NCBI GenBank assembly: GCA_014529385.2
Contig: CM043955.1
Coordinates: forward strand, 136,906,108 to 136,970,107
Source of the DNA: Adiantum capillus-veneris
Taxonomy: Eukaryota > Streptophyta > Polypodiopsida > Polypodiales > Pteridaceae
Length of the DNA stretch: 64,000 nucleotides
Reading direction: 5' to 3'
Made by a program: the position numbers and the translations under genes. The stretch's first letter is position 1. Each line of letters opens with the position of its first letter. A model generated the notes under the pieces. It did no database searches. It worked only from the letters and a program-made list of their open reading frames with translations, and was not told the DNA's origin. Of this stretch, positions 10,132 through 19,775 are shown one piece after another.

Positions 10132-10369
10132 ATTGATAGTATGTCCAACTAGGACAAGAAAGGGATATATGAGTCCAATAAAAAAGAGAATGGAAAATCT
10201 AGTGGATCAACAACAATTTTCTAATGCAGGGCCCATGATCCTTGGGCTCTAGAGTTTCACTAAATGCACACATGGGAAGTGAAGTGCAACAGAGAGGACA
10301 CCATGTCGTATCCTCAGAGACACGAATCGTATTGACCACAAATTTTCCTTTATCCTTAGCAGAATCTGG

Positions 10370-11560
10370 TTATTCAGAATTCAATGATGTTTCCGCGTTG
10401 GAATTTCTTTTCAAATTAGACGGATTTGGTCTCTTTGGACATTGATACCATCTATGGTCACCACTGCAAATTGTACATAATCCTTCCTTCTTCGAAGTCG
10501 AAGGTCCATTTGACGAAGAGCCTTGTTGAGTATTGGAATGCCCATCTTGAGAAAAATCACGTCCTTTACCACGATCAAGTGGAGGAACATGTGAAGAAGA
10601 TCTGCTTCCAGATTGTCGATCTTGATAATAAAACTTTGAAGTTGAATAAGGTTGCGTTGCTTGCTGCCTGAATTGAGACTGATGTTGCTGACTTTGGCTA
10701 TAGTTGTCTCTGCGATCGCGTTGTGAAAAGTGAGCGTTGTTTGAAGATCTGTTACCAGGGAGAAAATTCCGAATAGGGCATCGATTATCGCCAAGACGCT
10801 CCACATAGGCAATTGCAGCATCCAAGGTGGTAGGGTTGTATTTGTGCACATCGTCCTTCAGGTTGGGTTCGAGTCCGTCGATAAAGCTGTGAAGTTTATC
10901 AGAGGGACTAAGGGTCTCTATCTCCAGAGTTAATCTTTGGAACTCTGTGATGTACGCGGCCAAGGAACTTGTCTGGTTCAGGCGGCGAAGAGAGGACCGG
11001 GCATGAAAATCCGCATTGGCAAGTTCGAACGCCTTGCGAATAGCACGCCGAAATTTATCCCAAGAAGGTGTGTGTTTACCATCAGCAACCCGTCGTTGCC
11101 ACCAAAGAAATGTTGTGTCCTTGAGCAGAGAACTAGCAAGTGCAACTTTTTTACTCTCGACCAAGTCTGTGTTCGATAAGTAAATCTCCATTTTGAACAG
11201 CCATTGGTCCAACACGCGCTTGTCGCGGCGACCAGTGTATGGTTCCGACAATTTAACATCAAGCTTCTTCTTCTGTGCAGCATTAAAAATTTTGTAAAGT
11301 AATTGAAGTTCGCGATTGTCTACCTCTTCAATTGGGTCTGGTTCGTTTGGTTCGTCCATTGAAGCTTTGGAAGAATGTGTTGAAGATGCTGCATTAGTAG
11401 TTCGAGAAACAGCAGGTCGACTTCGAGAAGTATTTTTCGTGTGCATCTCATCCAAGCGAGTGTGAAGTGATGCAAGGCTTGCGGAAAGTGTGGCCATCTG
11501 CTCCTTAATAAGAGTAAGGGCATCGTCAGATTGACCACCTCCATCCTGAGAATTTGGCAT
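10370..11560 (-). CDS. Ty3/gypsy gag with CCHC-like zinc knuckle
   Basis: A 396-residue intact gag. Residues 15-45 are a short coiled coil. Residues about 85-260 match the retrotransposon gag core: LDQWLFKMEIYL, FLWWQRRVADG, SWDKFRRAIRKAF, and LTLEIETLSPSDKLHSFIDG. Residues 275-355 are a Gln/Ser/Arg-rich linker. A single zinc knuckle follows (C362, C365, H369, C374, spacing CX2CX3HX4C, one residue shorter than the usual CX4H). The protein ends 22 residues later with its own stop, so it is a stand-alone gag rather than a gag-pol. The ATG is four bases after the stop of an upstream ORF. It is expected to form the virus-like particle. Confidence 0.88.
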   Translation of the reverse strand: MPNSQDGGGQSDDALTLIKEQMATLSASLASLHTRLDEMHTKNTSRSRPAVSRTTNAASSTHSSKASMDEPNEPDPIEEVDNRELQLLYKIFNAAQKKKLDVKLSEPYTGRRDKRVLDQWLFKMEIYLSNTDLVESKKVALASSLLKDTTFLWWQRRVADGKHTPSWDKFRRAIRKAFELANADFHARSSLRRLNQTSSLAAYITEFQRLTLEIETLSPSDKLHSFIDGLEPNLKDDVHKYNPTTLDAAIAYVERLGDNRCPIRNFLPGNRSSNNAHFSQRDRRDNYSQSQQHQSQFRQQATQPYSTSKFYYQDRQSGSRSSSHVPPLDRGKGRDFSQDGHSNTQQGSSSNGPSTSKKEGLCTICSGDHRWYQCPKRPNPSNLKRNSNAETSLNSE

Positions 11561-11562
11561 GG

Positions 11563-11928
11563 TTACGCCTCAAAAGGAACTAACAGGTGCAAGTGCTGGG
11601 TCGGGAACAGATTCTGCGACGGGAGCACTTGCGGAAGCTCCGTTATAGGGAGAGGATTCGCCGGTACGGCTTCTTCGGGAACTTCGTCTATATATGAAAG
11701 ATAAGGGACCCCGAATGCATCGTCTACCATGGGTGCGATTTCCATGGCGTCCAAAGGACAAGCAAGGAGCCAACGTTTGTGAGAGAAATTTGCAGAATAA
11801 CATGCGCCCATTTGTAATGCTGCTTGTTGGTCGTCATGTATTTCTCGTGAGTGAATTTGGGGAAGGGTTAATGTATAAGGTAAGTTCACATGAGGGCTTT
11901 TAAAAAATTTGGGTCTTTGGGCGGCCAA
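11563..11928 (-). CDS. Upstream ORF preceding gag, unknown
   Basis: A 121-codon ORF whose TAA lies two bases before the gag ATG (minus strand TAACCATG). The peptide is moderately hydrophobic with an acidic middle (VDDAFGVPYLSYIDEVPEE) and no known domain. Tight stop-start spacing suggests either reinitiation or a former in-frame fusion to gag. It may equally be a chance leader ORF; homologous copies of this element would tell. Confidence 0.3.
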   Translation of the reverse strand: MAAQRPKFFKSPHVNLPYTLTLPQIHSREIHDDQQAALQMGACYSANFSHKRWLLACPLDAMEIAPMVDDAFGVPYLSYIDEVPEEAVPANPLPITELPQVLPSQNLFPTQHLHLLVPFEA

Positions 11929-12765
11929 CTTAAATCAAGTGCTTGGCCGGGTGGGGTTTTTTTCATATTAAAACTTGCACTGAATTTAACTGGCTGCCCG
12001 TTGGTTAATTAATCCAAATGACCTTTGGTTGGCCGGTCAAGTTTGGGCGGGCGGACACCACTTAAAATTTATGAAGTGATTATAGGTTCAGCCAGCGTTT
12101 TTAAAAAAACACTCCAGCGTAAGAATTGTCCAACGCAACCATTCCAGCCAACGAAGAGGTTTAGAAGGCAGTGTTTCAGCCCAGCGTTTGCAAATTAGAA
12201 GGCAGCGTTTCAGATTTCAGCCTGACACTATGTGGGGAAAGGGTGCGCTAGTGAAGGTGCAAACCAGCAGCCAGCGTGTGAACTTTCAGCCTTATTGTGT
12301 ACGGACAGTCCCGATTGGCAAGCAGCAGCACTGAATCATGAAGAGGCATGGCGAAGAGGCAAGCCTATGCAGGAAGGGGCAAGGCTGAGAGAGTGCGGTT
12401 GTTCGCGAAGGGACTTCCGCGTACAAAGAGTCATGGCGAAGGGTGTCACCGAAGAGGCAAGTCACCCACGATTTTGTTTGCTTGCTGTGTGTGCTGGACC
12501 GGCTGAGATTCACAGCAAAATTCGCAAAGGGGCACGTGCACTTGGTGACTCTGAAGCCTTCACACCCGAGGAGAGACTCCAATACAACTTCACACACATA
12601 ATTGATACTTATGTAGTTAGTATTAGGATAACAAATACCATGTTACCTGATACCATCAGGGAAGAGATTGAATTCCATCTTTCTTCTGCTTCCATACAAC
12701 TCCAGGTAGGGGTAGAGTGTAGGGGCGGTGAGAGGCTCACAACCTTCGAGTCACGGAAAAAATTT
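11929..12765 (-). other. Leader of the TR-GAG element, repetitive
   Basis: No convincing gene. 12340-12475 contains more GAAGAGGCA / GCGAAGGG units like those in the LTR, and 12090-12220 has repeated CCAGCGTTT units. A 183-codon frame on the plus strand (12232-12783) runs antisense through this leader and ends at the LTR border; I regard it as a by-product of the repeats. Confidence 0.5.
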
Positions 12766-12777
12766 ACTCTGGTACCA
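12766..12777 (-). other. Primer-binding site, variant of initiator tRNA-Met site
   Basis: The minus strand reads TGGTACCAGAGT directly next to the LTR, compared with the usual TGGTATCAGAGC. Two differences within 12 bases suggest either mutation after insertion or use of another tRNA. Confidence 0.75.
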
Positions 12778-12778
12778 C

Positions 12779-13210
12779 TGTGAGGATTCTAGGTGCTAAT
12801 CCTTAATTAAGTACTTAAACTCATGATTAAGACTTAAGAAACTGAAACTCAACTTAGAACAAGACTTAGAAGACTCTGTGTTTGATTCATTGATTGTGTG
12901 ATACAAGGGTTCCTTTTATAGGAATTGAATAGTAATCCGTGAAGAGGCGTGTCTCTTTGTGAAGAGACTGACTTTAGGCGAAAAGACACATCCTTTCGGC
13001 GAAGAGCTGCAACCATTGGGTGAAGAGTCGCATCCGTAAGGTGAAGGAGTGTGACCAATCATCGAAGGAGTGTGGCTTTTGGCGAAGAGGCACGTCTTTT
13101 GGGCGAAGGGGTGTGACCATCCAAGCGCAGGGATTCTCCTTGGCATGGCACTTCGCGTATCTGCAACTAGGAGTAGATGTATTGTTGTTAACATAGTCAC
13201 AATCGTGACA
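12779..13210 (-). repeat. 5' LTR (432 bp)
   Basis: Full-length match to 8957-9388, with TG...CA ends. It lies next to the primer-binding site and is followed by the GTATA duplication (13211-13215). Confidence 0.95.
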
Positions 13211-13215
13211 GTATA

Positions 13216-14723
13216 CCACCCAGGGATTGCCAACCTGAATCTCAACTAGTATCGACAAGCTCACAAAAGGGCGTGGTCATGGCCAAATTTGTAGATCCAC
13301 ATTACTGTCAATAGAGAGAACATGGAGATGAGTAGTCCACACTCCAACGTTAGCTCCTCAAACAAGTGTCATATCGGCTAAGCAACTAGCACCACATGCT
13401 CCACCTCTAGGCCTCATTCTCTCAAGTCGGATGATCGAACAAGTAGTAGTACCAAAGACATAAAAAATCCCACTCTGTCCCTACGTCAACCCCAATGCAT
13501 CCACCAGCATATGCACGTGGTCTGCTGGATACCAGATGGACAAGAGCAACTGAAGCTGGAAGTGAGAACTTCCATCCTTGGAGAGAAAAGCATTGAAAAT
13601 CCTCCAATGATCTGACAAAACTTTCGTTCGAGGGGTACATCATTGACTCGCGTGAAAAGCACTGTGAGTCCTCGAGTGATCTGACAACTTTCGTCGGAGT
13701 GGTACATCATCACCTTCACCAAGATCTAGAAAGGTCCACAGTATACAAGCTTAAGAGACCTCAAACAAAAGGTTCATGCATTTCTCCTCGATACAAAATT
13801 TCAACGTCTTGTCGCAAACACAAGCCTCTAGTCTGAAAATAGTCATTGGAGTATATGGTTTTAGATTTTACAGATAGATCAAAAACGCAAAGACAAATTT
13901 CAGATGTTGAAAAAGTTTGTAGATTCATGGTGGAGCTTCAATCACCTCAAAGCAGAGTGTGAATGTGCTTCGTAAGGCCTATGATATAAAGAATTGCAGC
14001 ACCCGGAACAACCCCAATTGAAAGCTGAAGTTGGTGGTTGCTTCATTGTATGGTGGATCCATATTATGCTTGCTGAATACCAAGACACAATTCTCGGAGT
14101 CAGCCTTGAGAATTCCCTTGACACATCGCGAGGCCTCCAGAGCCTTGGCAAACCCATGGAGAGAAAAAGGAAAATACTGCTGTCAGATCTTCTGGTAACT
14201 CCAGAAAATAGATTCCTTGCTAGAGGAGAGGAAGACCAAGGATTACATTGTAAAAGGAAGGACTTCCTCAGGGTGGCGATTGGAACATGAAGATCTGCTT
14301 CAGTGTTGTTTCACCTGCTGCTTGTTAGGGGGATTTCTTTTGAAGTAAGAGGCAGCAGCTTTACAGGTGCTGAACCAAAGCAAACGGCAGCAAGTTTTGA
14401 GCATGCAATTTTAGTCAGGCCTCGATGCCATGCTAGTCCCTAAAATCTGAAACCGAGTTTCCACTAATGACTGCATCACTCCCTTCACACAATTTTCACC
14501 CAAGCACTTTGACATGCTTTCTTCCTGATCTCAGGAGACAACTAAGCCAGAGTCTTGCACTACAAATGATCAAAATTATAGACTCTTCTCTTGCATCATA
14601 AAAATATCCTAGCAACACCCGCAATCAAGTGATGCAAAGTAGCACTGGAATTTTGAAGCCTTAATAGACATACAGCATTTTGTGCATTGAACTATGAGGC
14701 TTGTTTGAATAAGATACACTAAC
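13216..14723. other. No gene recognised; presumed intron or 3' flank of the sigma gene
   Basis: I see no ORF with known motifs. A loose tandem duplication covers about 13590-13715 (repeated GATCTGACAA...TTTCGT...GGTACATCAT). The short frame at 13942-14157 (minus) has no recognisable domain. If the sigma gene continues, this stretch and the element at 8957-13210 are intron. Confidence 0.4.
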
Positions 14724-16365
14724 CTGAATGAGATCTTCAATGTTTAATCCTTTCCCCTCATACTTTCTGGCCACAGAAATGACAAGCCTCAAATTGCATT
14801 GAATCATTGTGTTCTTGCAGCGTTGGTCCTCAGTCAATCGACTTGAAAATTCACCAAGTTTCATGTGCATACAATCTGCCCACTCAGCCAGTGTGGGTTC
14901 CCTTCCTAACTGCTCCAGTAGTACTTTCTTGGCAGCGTTCAAAACCAGAAGGTCCTATCAAATTTATATAGAAGAGATAATTAGAAACAATCAGAACAAT
15001 ATTGTGATTGCTTCATTGTGAAGTTTCCACATACACTTACTTTGTTTATGACAATCCCTAAAGCTTTTACTCTGAGGTTTCCCACCATTAATTGTATACC
15101 TCTTTAGAGAATTTAAAAAGCTAATGTCAAGTTGTCAGCTATCATTATGGGTGGTCTATATATACATAAGATGATGCTTAGTTACTGCCCCTCTTAAAAG
15201 AAATAGGAAGAAAAGAGGTTTGCCGTCATTAACAGTGCCATGTGGCACTAATCAACAAGCTTTATCCAACGGTTCAAACTTTGCAATGGCTCCCAAGAGC
15301 TCAATGCTTCACTAAGGTCTTACGTATGTCAGAAACTCCACCAACATAACATGCTTTTGGCCCTAGGTAGGACCCCTCTATTGTGTTTCCATGACTGAGA
15401 TAACCTAAAGAGAAGGAGTAACTACCTGAATCTTACTGGAGAGAAACACTTCCTCGGCAGCTGTCAGGATTTTTGGCTTTCTAGAACCATTGCTCACAAG
15501 AAAAGAGCGAATGGGATCCGGCGTACTGCGCTGCAAAACAGGTACTTTACATTTACTATTTTTTGTATTTAGGCTACTTATTTTAGCAGCAGACACTGCA
15601 AGAGATGTCTTTGTGGCCTTTGCACGAGCTCTCTCCCTCTTCAATAATCTCTCATTGTGCTTTGTTGATCTGACAGCAACGCTTTCTCCTTTTCTTGTGT
15701 GTCTTCGATCATTCAAATTCTTCGACCTTCCATGAGTGCATGAATTGTCTAGAGGTATGGACGAAGAAGCATCAATTTCACTACTTTCTCTGTGGTCAGC
15801 CTCTTCTACATTGAAATCAAAAAGGCTCAATTCCAATTTTTCCAGCCTTGCTCTCTGAAGCCTGAGAAGATCTGCTTCGGATATGCATTCCGACTTGTAG
15901 TCATGCATATCCATAAGAGCCAATGCATAGCTTGCTGGTTGCAGACCTTCAATCCCTGACGAGCTTTTCGCAGCAGCAAATGCTTGTGCATCACCAGTTG
16001 ATGTATGAGTTTCAGTGACTCGGACGGCATCAACTCTTCCAGAAGGTACCACATTCTGCAGCTTATGCTTGTAAACAGATGGCACCATAGCCCAGGATCC
16101 TGCAAACTCTGATAAATGCCTGAAAATGGCAAACAACTAGAGAGTATATAGCAACTCTATGGTGGACCAGAACCCTGAATATTAATCCAAAGACTGCCCT
16201 GACGGACACTCTCACTATAGCTGTAGAGCCAAAACCCTAGACCTAACTGGTAGAAAGCTTGAAAGATTACCTTTTGGAGAAGCATGTGATGTAAGAGGCA
16301 AGGTAGCAAGCAAGATGGTTATCTGATGAAGAATTGCAAGCGCAAGGGGGCACAACAATCGCCAT
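14724..16365 (-). CDS. Plastid-type RNA polymerase sigma-70 factor, exons 1-3 (5' part of gene)
   Basis: Three exons join in frame: 16271-16365, 15426-16119 and 14724-14954. The introns (16120-16270 and 14955-15425) have GT-AG borders with donors AAG|GTAATC and CAG|GTAGTT and acceptors TTTTCAG and TTGATAG. The join gives 340 residues. A Ser/Cys-rich N-terminus suits a plastid transit peptide. A long variable, basic region follows (residues ~150-240). Then come region 1.2 (ILTAAEEVFLSSKIQ, LGREPTLAEWAD) and regions 2.1-2.2 (NLRLVISVARKYEGKGLNIE). A third donor, CAG|GTTAGT, follows DLIQ. Such nuclear-encoded factors direct the plastid bacterial-type polymerase. Regions 2.3, 2.4, 3 and 4, which contact the promoter, were not found in the window. 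The gene either continues beyond long transposon-filled introns or is truncated. Subfamily (SIG1/2/5) not assignable. Confidence 0.85.
16271..16365 (-). CDS. First coding exon of the sigma-factor gene
   Basis: This exon is too short for an ORF search but fits exactly. An ATG at 16365 opens 95 bases that end in phase 2 at a consensus donor, and exon 2 starts in the matching phase. The joined peptide runs from MAIVVPPCACNSSS through FSK into HLSEFAGSW. A competing ATG at 16382 (frame MTHFFLPKW) leaves the wrong phase and would read into a frame that closes at 15827, so the 16365 start is preferred. Confidence 0.7.
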
Positions 16366-16434
16366 TTAGGCAAAAAGAAGTGCGTCATCGAGCCATGGGG
16401 TTGAACAAGAAGCCCTGTTTTAATATACCTTAGG

Positions 16435-16530
16435 TGTACCTTAGTTGCCCTAGCACGAAATGAATGAAAACAGAGCTCTCGTTCTATTGTACCTTAGTTG
16501 CCCTAGAATGAAGACAGAGCTCTCGTCAAA
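16435..16530. repeat. 53-bp tandem duplication upstream of the sigma gene
   Basis: TGTACCTTAGTTGCCCTAG starts at 16435 and again at 16488; both copies continue with GAATGAA.ACAGAGCTCTCG. It lies 70-165 bp upstream of the proposed start codon, in the probable 5' UTR or promoter. Confidence 0.8.
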
Positions 16531-16767
16531 TTCGCGTGCGCGCGCGGGAGCGAGTGATGAGTGAGGTGGCCGCATGGAGGCAGCTCGAACGCTACCTTTC
16601 TCCGCCACAGAATACAAAACCTGTTTCCGGGGGATATAATATCTACCAATGTTAGCTTGCCACGGTAGTATCCACGAACGCAGTTATGCACTTTTTGTAA
16701 AGATCGTTACACTTTATCAAAGAATATCTGAAACCCTTATTAGGCTGTGTTGAGACGATCCACAACA

Positions 16768-17040
16768 CTAAGTAACACATAGCATTAAAGAGGGGGGGGG
16801 GGGGCGGGGGGGGGGGGGGGGGTAATTAAAGAGGGGAGGTAAGGAGATCGACGGCTCGCAAGTGGATGTGGGAAGCCCGAGACGCATTAAACCCGGACGT
16901 GCAAGAATCGAGGCAAAATGGGGGTAGGTCAACGTGAAAATATGGGTCGAACGTCGTCTCGATTCGAACTCAGGGCCTCGTTGCCTAGATTGAGACACAT
17001 GGGCTAACCATCTCACTCGTGCGCACATGCTGTTACCATA
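16768..17040 (-). mobile_element. Candidate tRNA-derived SINE
   Basis: On the minus strand an A-box-like stretch (GATGGTTAGCCCATG, near 17010) is followed about 30 bases later by a B-box-like GAGTTCGAATC (about 16962-16972), the internal promoter layout of a tRNA-derived SINE for RNA polymerase III. The body runs to a long C-run (16791-16822, plus strand G). The 20-bp motif next to it (ATG(C/T)TATGTGTTACTTAGT) recurs in inverted orientation at 17200-17220 next to another C-run. Family identity is not known. Confidence 0.5.
16791..16822. repeat. Poly-G tract
   Basis: About 30 G residues broken by one C; a partner poly-C tract lies at 17184-17198. Such runs are also prone to sequencing or assembly error. 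Confidence 0.85.
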
Positions 17041-17240
17041 GGCCATTTTTATTGGATTTTAATATTAAAACATAGGCGTTGCCCTGGTTTAGTGTGTGAG
17101 ATCGGCTTTAGTTTTTAAGTGTATATATACGGCTGTGATCTCCCCGATTTTTGTGCACGCACTTCTCTGCCCTCGATCCCCTTCCCCCCCCCCCCCCCTA
17201 ATGTTATGTGTTACTTAGTTCTCAGGTCAGACGATCCCAG

Positions 17241-18289
17241 TGGCAGCGCAAGCGTTTTAGGTCTACCTCTGCCTACATTGTTCACAGAGCTCGGTGGAAT
17301 CATGTGAGAAAGCACAAGTGCGAGCACTCTTGCAAACAATGGAATTATACCAGTGGTAGCACGTCTGACTAAGAATGTTGTTGTTGAAGTTTAACCCGCT
17401 ACAAAAGTGCACGGCAGTGCAACTCTTTCGGGCGGAGGGGTGTCGCCCACGTGAAGGTGGGTCCGGAAATGTGCTTCGCCTGTTTTGCCCAATCTGCATG
17501 TGCCAACACAGATGCTCGCCCATGCCTCTCTCTCTACCACCGCCCTGTGTGAAACTAGCTTAAGGTGATCCCACCCTTTTCAGAATCAAACCTCAAATTA
17601 TCTTGTGCAAAAAGTATATGTGTCACACTTGCAAGTGCGGGGAGCACGAGCCACACACAAATGAGGAGCTAGGCCGTACATGGGGAACCATTATGTGCGT
17701 AATGTCCCCTTTGCTCTTCTCTCTCTCTTCATACTCCATCTATGTGTGGTCCTTCCATGTCTGCATATATTACTGCACGCAGCACAAAGATACTGCACGC
17801 AACATAGAGAATAGGCTATAGAAGACCTCCTATAAGAACCCCCTCCATTGGGGACCTACAATGTCACGCTCATCAACCATACAACCAAGGCACTCAAAGG
17901 CACCCTTGGCATGACGTTGACCACACATGTATAGGAGTTTTAACTCTTGCAAGAAAGGGGTTTTGAGCTCACCACACCGACCACTTTAGTAGTTGACTAT
18001 TCCCCTTTCTTCCTTACCCCATAGCAATCAAGATATTGGGAGTGCCACAATTAGAACTTAAAAGTCCCAAGGTGAACCATCAACATCTACATCTTTGCAA
18101 TGATCAAGCAGACCTCCGATAACATATAGTTATTGTATGTCCATGTCTTCCACACAGTATCACCCGTGGTAGCGGAAGAGGTACCTCTATCCAAAATATG
18201 TTGAGATATCTATTGCAAGTGACATAGGAGATCCTCCCAAGTGTAGGAAGAGCAAAGAAAATGAATGACTAGTGAGTCTGAGTACCACA
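17241..18289. other. No gene recognised
   Basis: Short frames only, none with a known motif. From about 18040 the text begins to resemble noncoding LINE flank, and the recognisable LINE 3' part starts near 18290. Confidence 0.4.
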
Positions 18290-18503
18290 CATTGTTGGAG
18301 TGATTAGATTTTGCTAGCATCCGCTGAACTTGTTGCCTTCACGTTTTTAGCCATGAGCTAAATCTGCATAATTTCCTCTCCTAGCCACAGTGTGGGCTCT
18401 CCATTGTGATTCTCGTCACCACAATCCTTAAGCATTGAGAATCACTCATTAGCCCCACACACGATACATCACATGTATCTATGGTTGCATAGGTCCAAGG
18501 ATG

Positions 18504-18595
<92 letters not shown>
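18290..18595 (+). mobile_element. LINE 3'-end fragment with (TC)n tail
   Basis: AGTCTGAGTACCACACA...TGTGGGCTCTCCATTG...ACATCACATGTATCT matches the 3' end of the full LINE (22950-23165) and runs straight into an uninterrupted (CT)n tract at 18509-18595. It is therefore a 5'-truncated LINE copy. Confidence 0.75.
18509..18595. repeat. (TC)n microsatellite, ~87 bp
   Basis: A perfect CT repeat that forms the tail of the preceding LINE fragment and directly precedes the 5' UTR of the full-length LINE. Confidence 0.97.
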
Positions 18596-18598
<3 letters not shown>

Positions 18599-18818
18599 CG
18601 TTTTTTTACCTAGTAGACAGCAGTCCACTCTTTTGATCATAACTTCTTCATCAGAACTCCGACTTGGGTGATCTATAGCCTCAATCGAAGAGCACGAAGT
18701 CCTCTACGCATTGATGTAAAGACAGAAATTTTCAGAGTTATGGAAGGCGTTTCTGTAGCAGCATTTCTGAAGTGAACAGGTTCAACAAAATTGATTCTCA
18801 TCTCCTATTTTACATACA

Positions 18819-19769
18819 ATGTCTTCCGACACTCGCAAGGGTTCTTCTTCTTCAACAAGGTCCACAACCATTGTGGAAAATGATCCAAAATCTCCTAAGT
18901 GTGGAAATAGCAACACAACCACCCAACCAACGACATCGGAAACCATGATCATGGCGTACTTGGTATCATTGCAAGAGACCGTAAACAAACAAGGCGAAGA
19001 CTTACGAGCACTTGCAATGGAGAATGGCACACTAAGGGTACTTGTGGTTAAGAATGAGAATCTCAAGAGGACACTTGAGATGCAAACAACACGTTTGATG
19101 CAACTTGAAGAGGAAGTCAAGGAATGTAAACGCTCTCTTGTGGACTTGAATGCTTTGAAGGAGCGGATGAGCAAAGTAGAGCATGACCATGTATTGAAAG
19201 AGGAGAAATTTGACACTATGAGCCGGGATGTATGTGACATGAAAAATGTATGCACAAACAAGTCTTGGGCTGATGTATGTGGTAGCAATGTGGTTTCTAA
19301 TTCCTCACTCATGCAAGCTATGGTTCAAACAAAGAATGTTGAGAATGTGGATGTGGAGGAGTTGAAGGAACGGGAGCGACGTTCCAAGAACATTGTTATT
19401 CGTGGAATTCCCGAAGAGAAGTTAGAGACACCTCCTTCTCTTGCCATTGTTATTGAAGATTTCTTCAAAACCCACTTTGGCATGTATGGAGTTATGGTCT
19501 ATGGAGCACATAGAGTGGGGAATCAAGGAGCTCCTCGCTCGGGAGAACGGCCAGTTGTATGCACCATGCCAGATGAGACCAAGCGAAAGATTATCCTTGA
19601 TAATAGTTGGATCTATTTGAGGGATACAAAATGTTTTGTATGTGAAGATCGCACTATTAAGCAACAAAATATGCGTGGCAATGCATATGAGGAAAAGAAT
19701 AATAAAAACAAGGAGATCTCTCATGAAGAAAATGTGCCCAAGGAGGAGGAAAGTCTCTCAAGCAAATAG
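18819..19769 (+). CDS. LINE ORF1 protein (coiled coil plus RRM-like domain)
   Basis: A complete 316-residue ORF. Residues 1-40 are Ser/Thr rich. Residues about 45-155 form a coiled coil (heptad Leu/Met with many Glu/Lys, for example LMQLEEEVKECKRSLVDL). Residues about 190-285 resemble the RNA-binding fold of L1 ORF1p, with RRSKNIVIRGIPEE, YGAHRVGNQ and RPVVCTMPDETKRKII. The C-terminus is a Lys/Glu/Asn-rich tail. The protein is expected to bind LINE RNA as a trimer and act as a chaperone. No stop or shift interrupts it. Its TAG is followed six bases later by the open frame of ORF2. Confidence 0.85.
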   Translation: MSSDTRKGSSSSTRSTTIVENDPKSPKCGNSNTTTQPTTSETMIMAYLVSLQETVNKQGEDLRALAMENGTLRVLVVKNENLKRTLEMQTTRLMQLEEEVKECKRSLVDLNALKERMSKVEHDHVLKEEKFDTMSRDVCDMKNVCTNKSWADVCGSNVVSNSSLMQAMVQTKNVENVDVEELKERERRSKNIVIRGIPEEKLETPPSLAIVIEDFFKTHFGMYGVMVYGAHRVGNQGAPRSGERPVVCTMPDETKRKIILDNSWIYLRDTKCFVCEDRTIKQQNMRGNAYEEKNNKNKEISHEENVPKEEESLSSK

Positions 19770-19775
19770 GGATGC

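Larger units (their letters stand above)
8957..13210 (-). mobile_element. Complete TR-GAG type LTR retrotransposon (gypsy gag, no pol)
   Basis: Two 432-bp LTRs (8957-9388 and 12779-13210) are flanked by perfect GTATA duplications. On the minus strand the order is 5' LTR, primer site, ~1.2-kb leader, gag (10370-11560), a second acidic ORF (9418-10131), polypurine tract (9391-9398), 3' LTR. There is no protease, integrase or reverse transcriptase, which matches the class named terminal-repeat retrotransposons with GAG domain. By eye the LTRs differ at about a dozen positions plus two single-base indels, so the insertion is fairly old but structurally complete. Confidence 0.92.

Noticed and set aside
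12232-12783. 183-codon plus-strand ORF
   Set aside because: It runs antisense through the leader and ends exactly at the LTR border of the minus-strand TR-GAG element; no motif supports it.
13942-14157. Possible fourth exon of the sigma gene
   Set aside because: The frame lacks the region 2.3/2.4 signature (no WWI-type tryptophans or aromatic cluster in the expected order) and has no fitting acceptor in phase 0 that I could see.
17329-17400. tRNA-like stretch CCAGTGGTAGCACGTCTGACT
   Set aside because: It resembles an A box, but no proper B box or cloverleaf follows, so neither a tRNA nor a second SINE can be supported.
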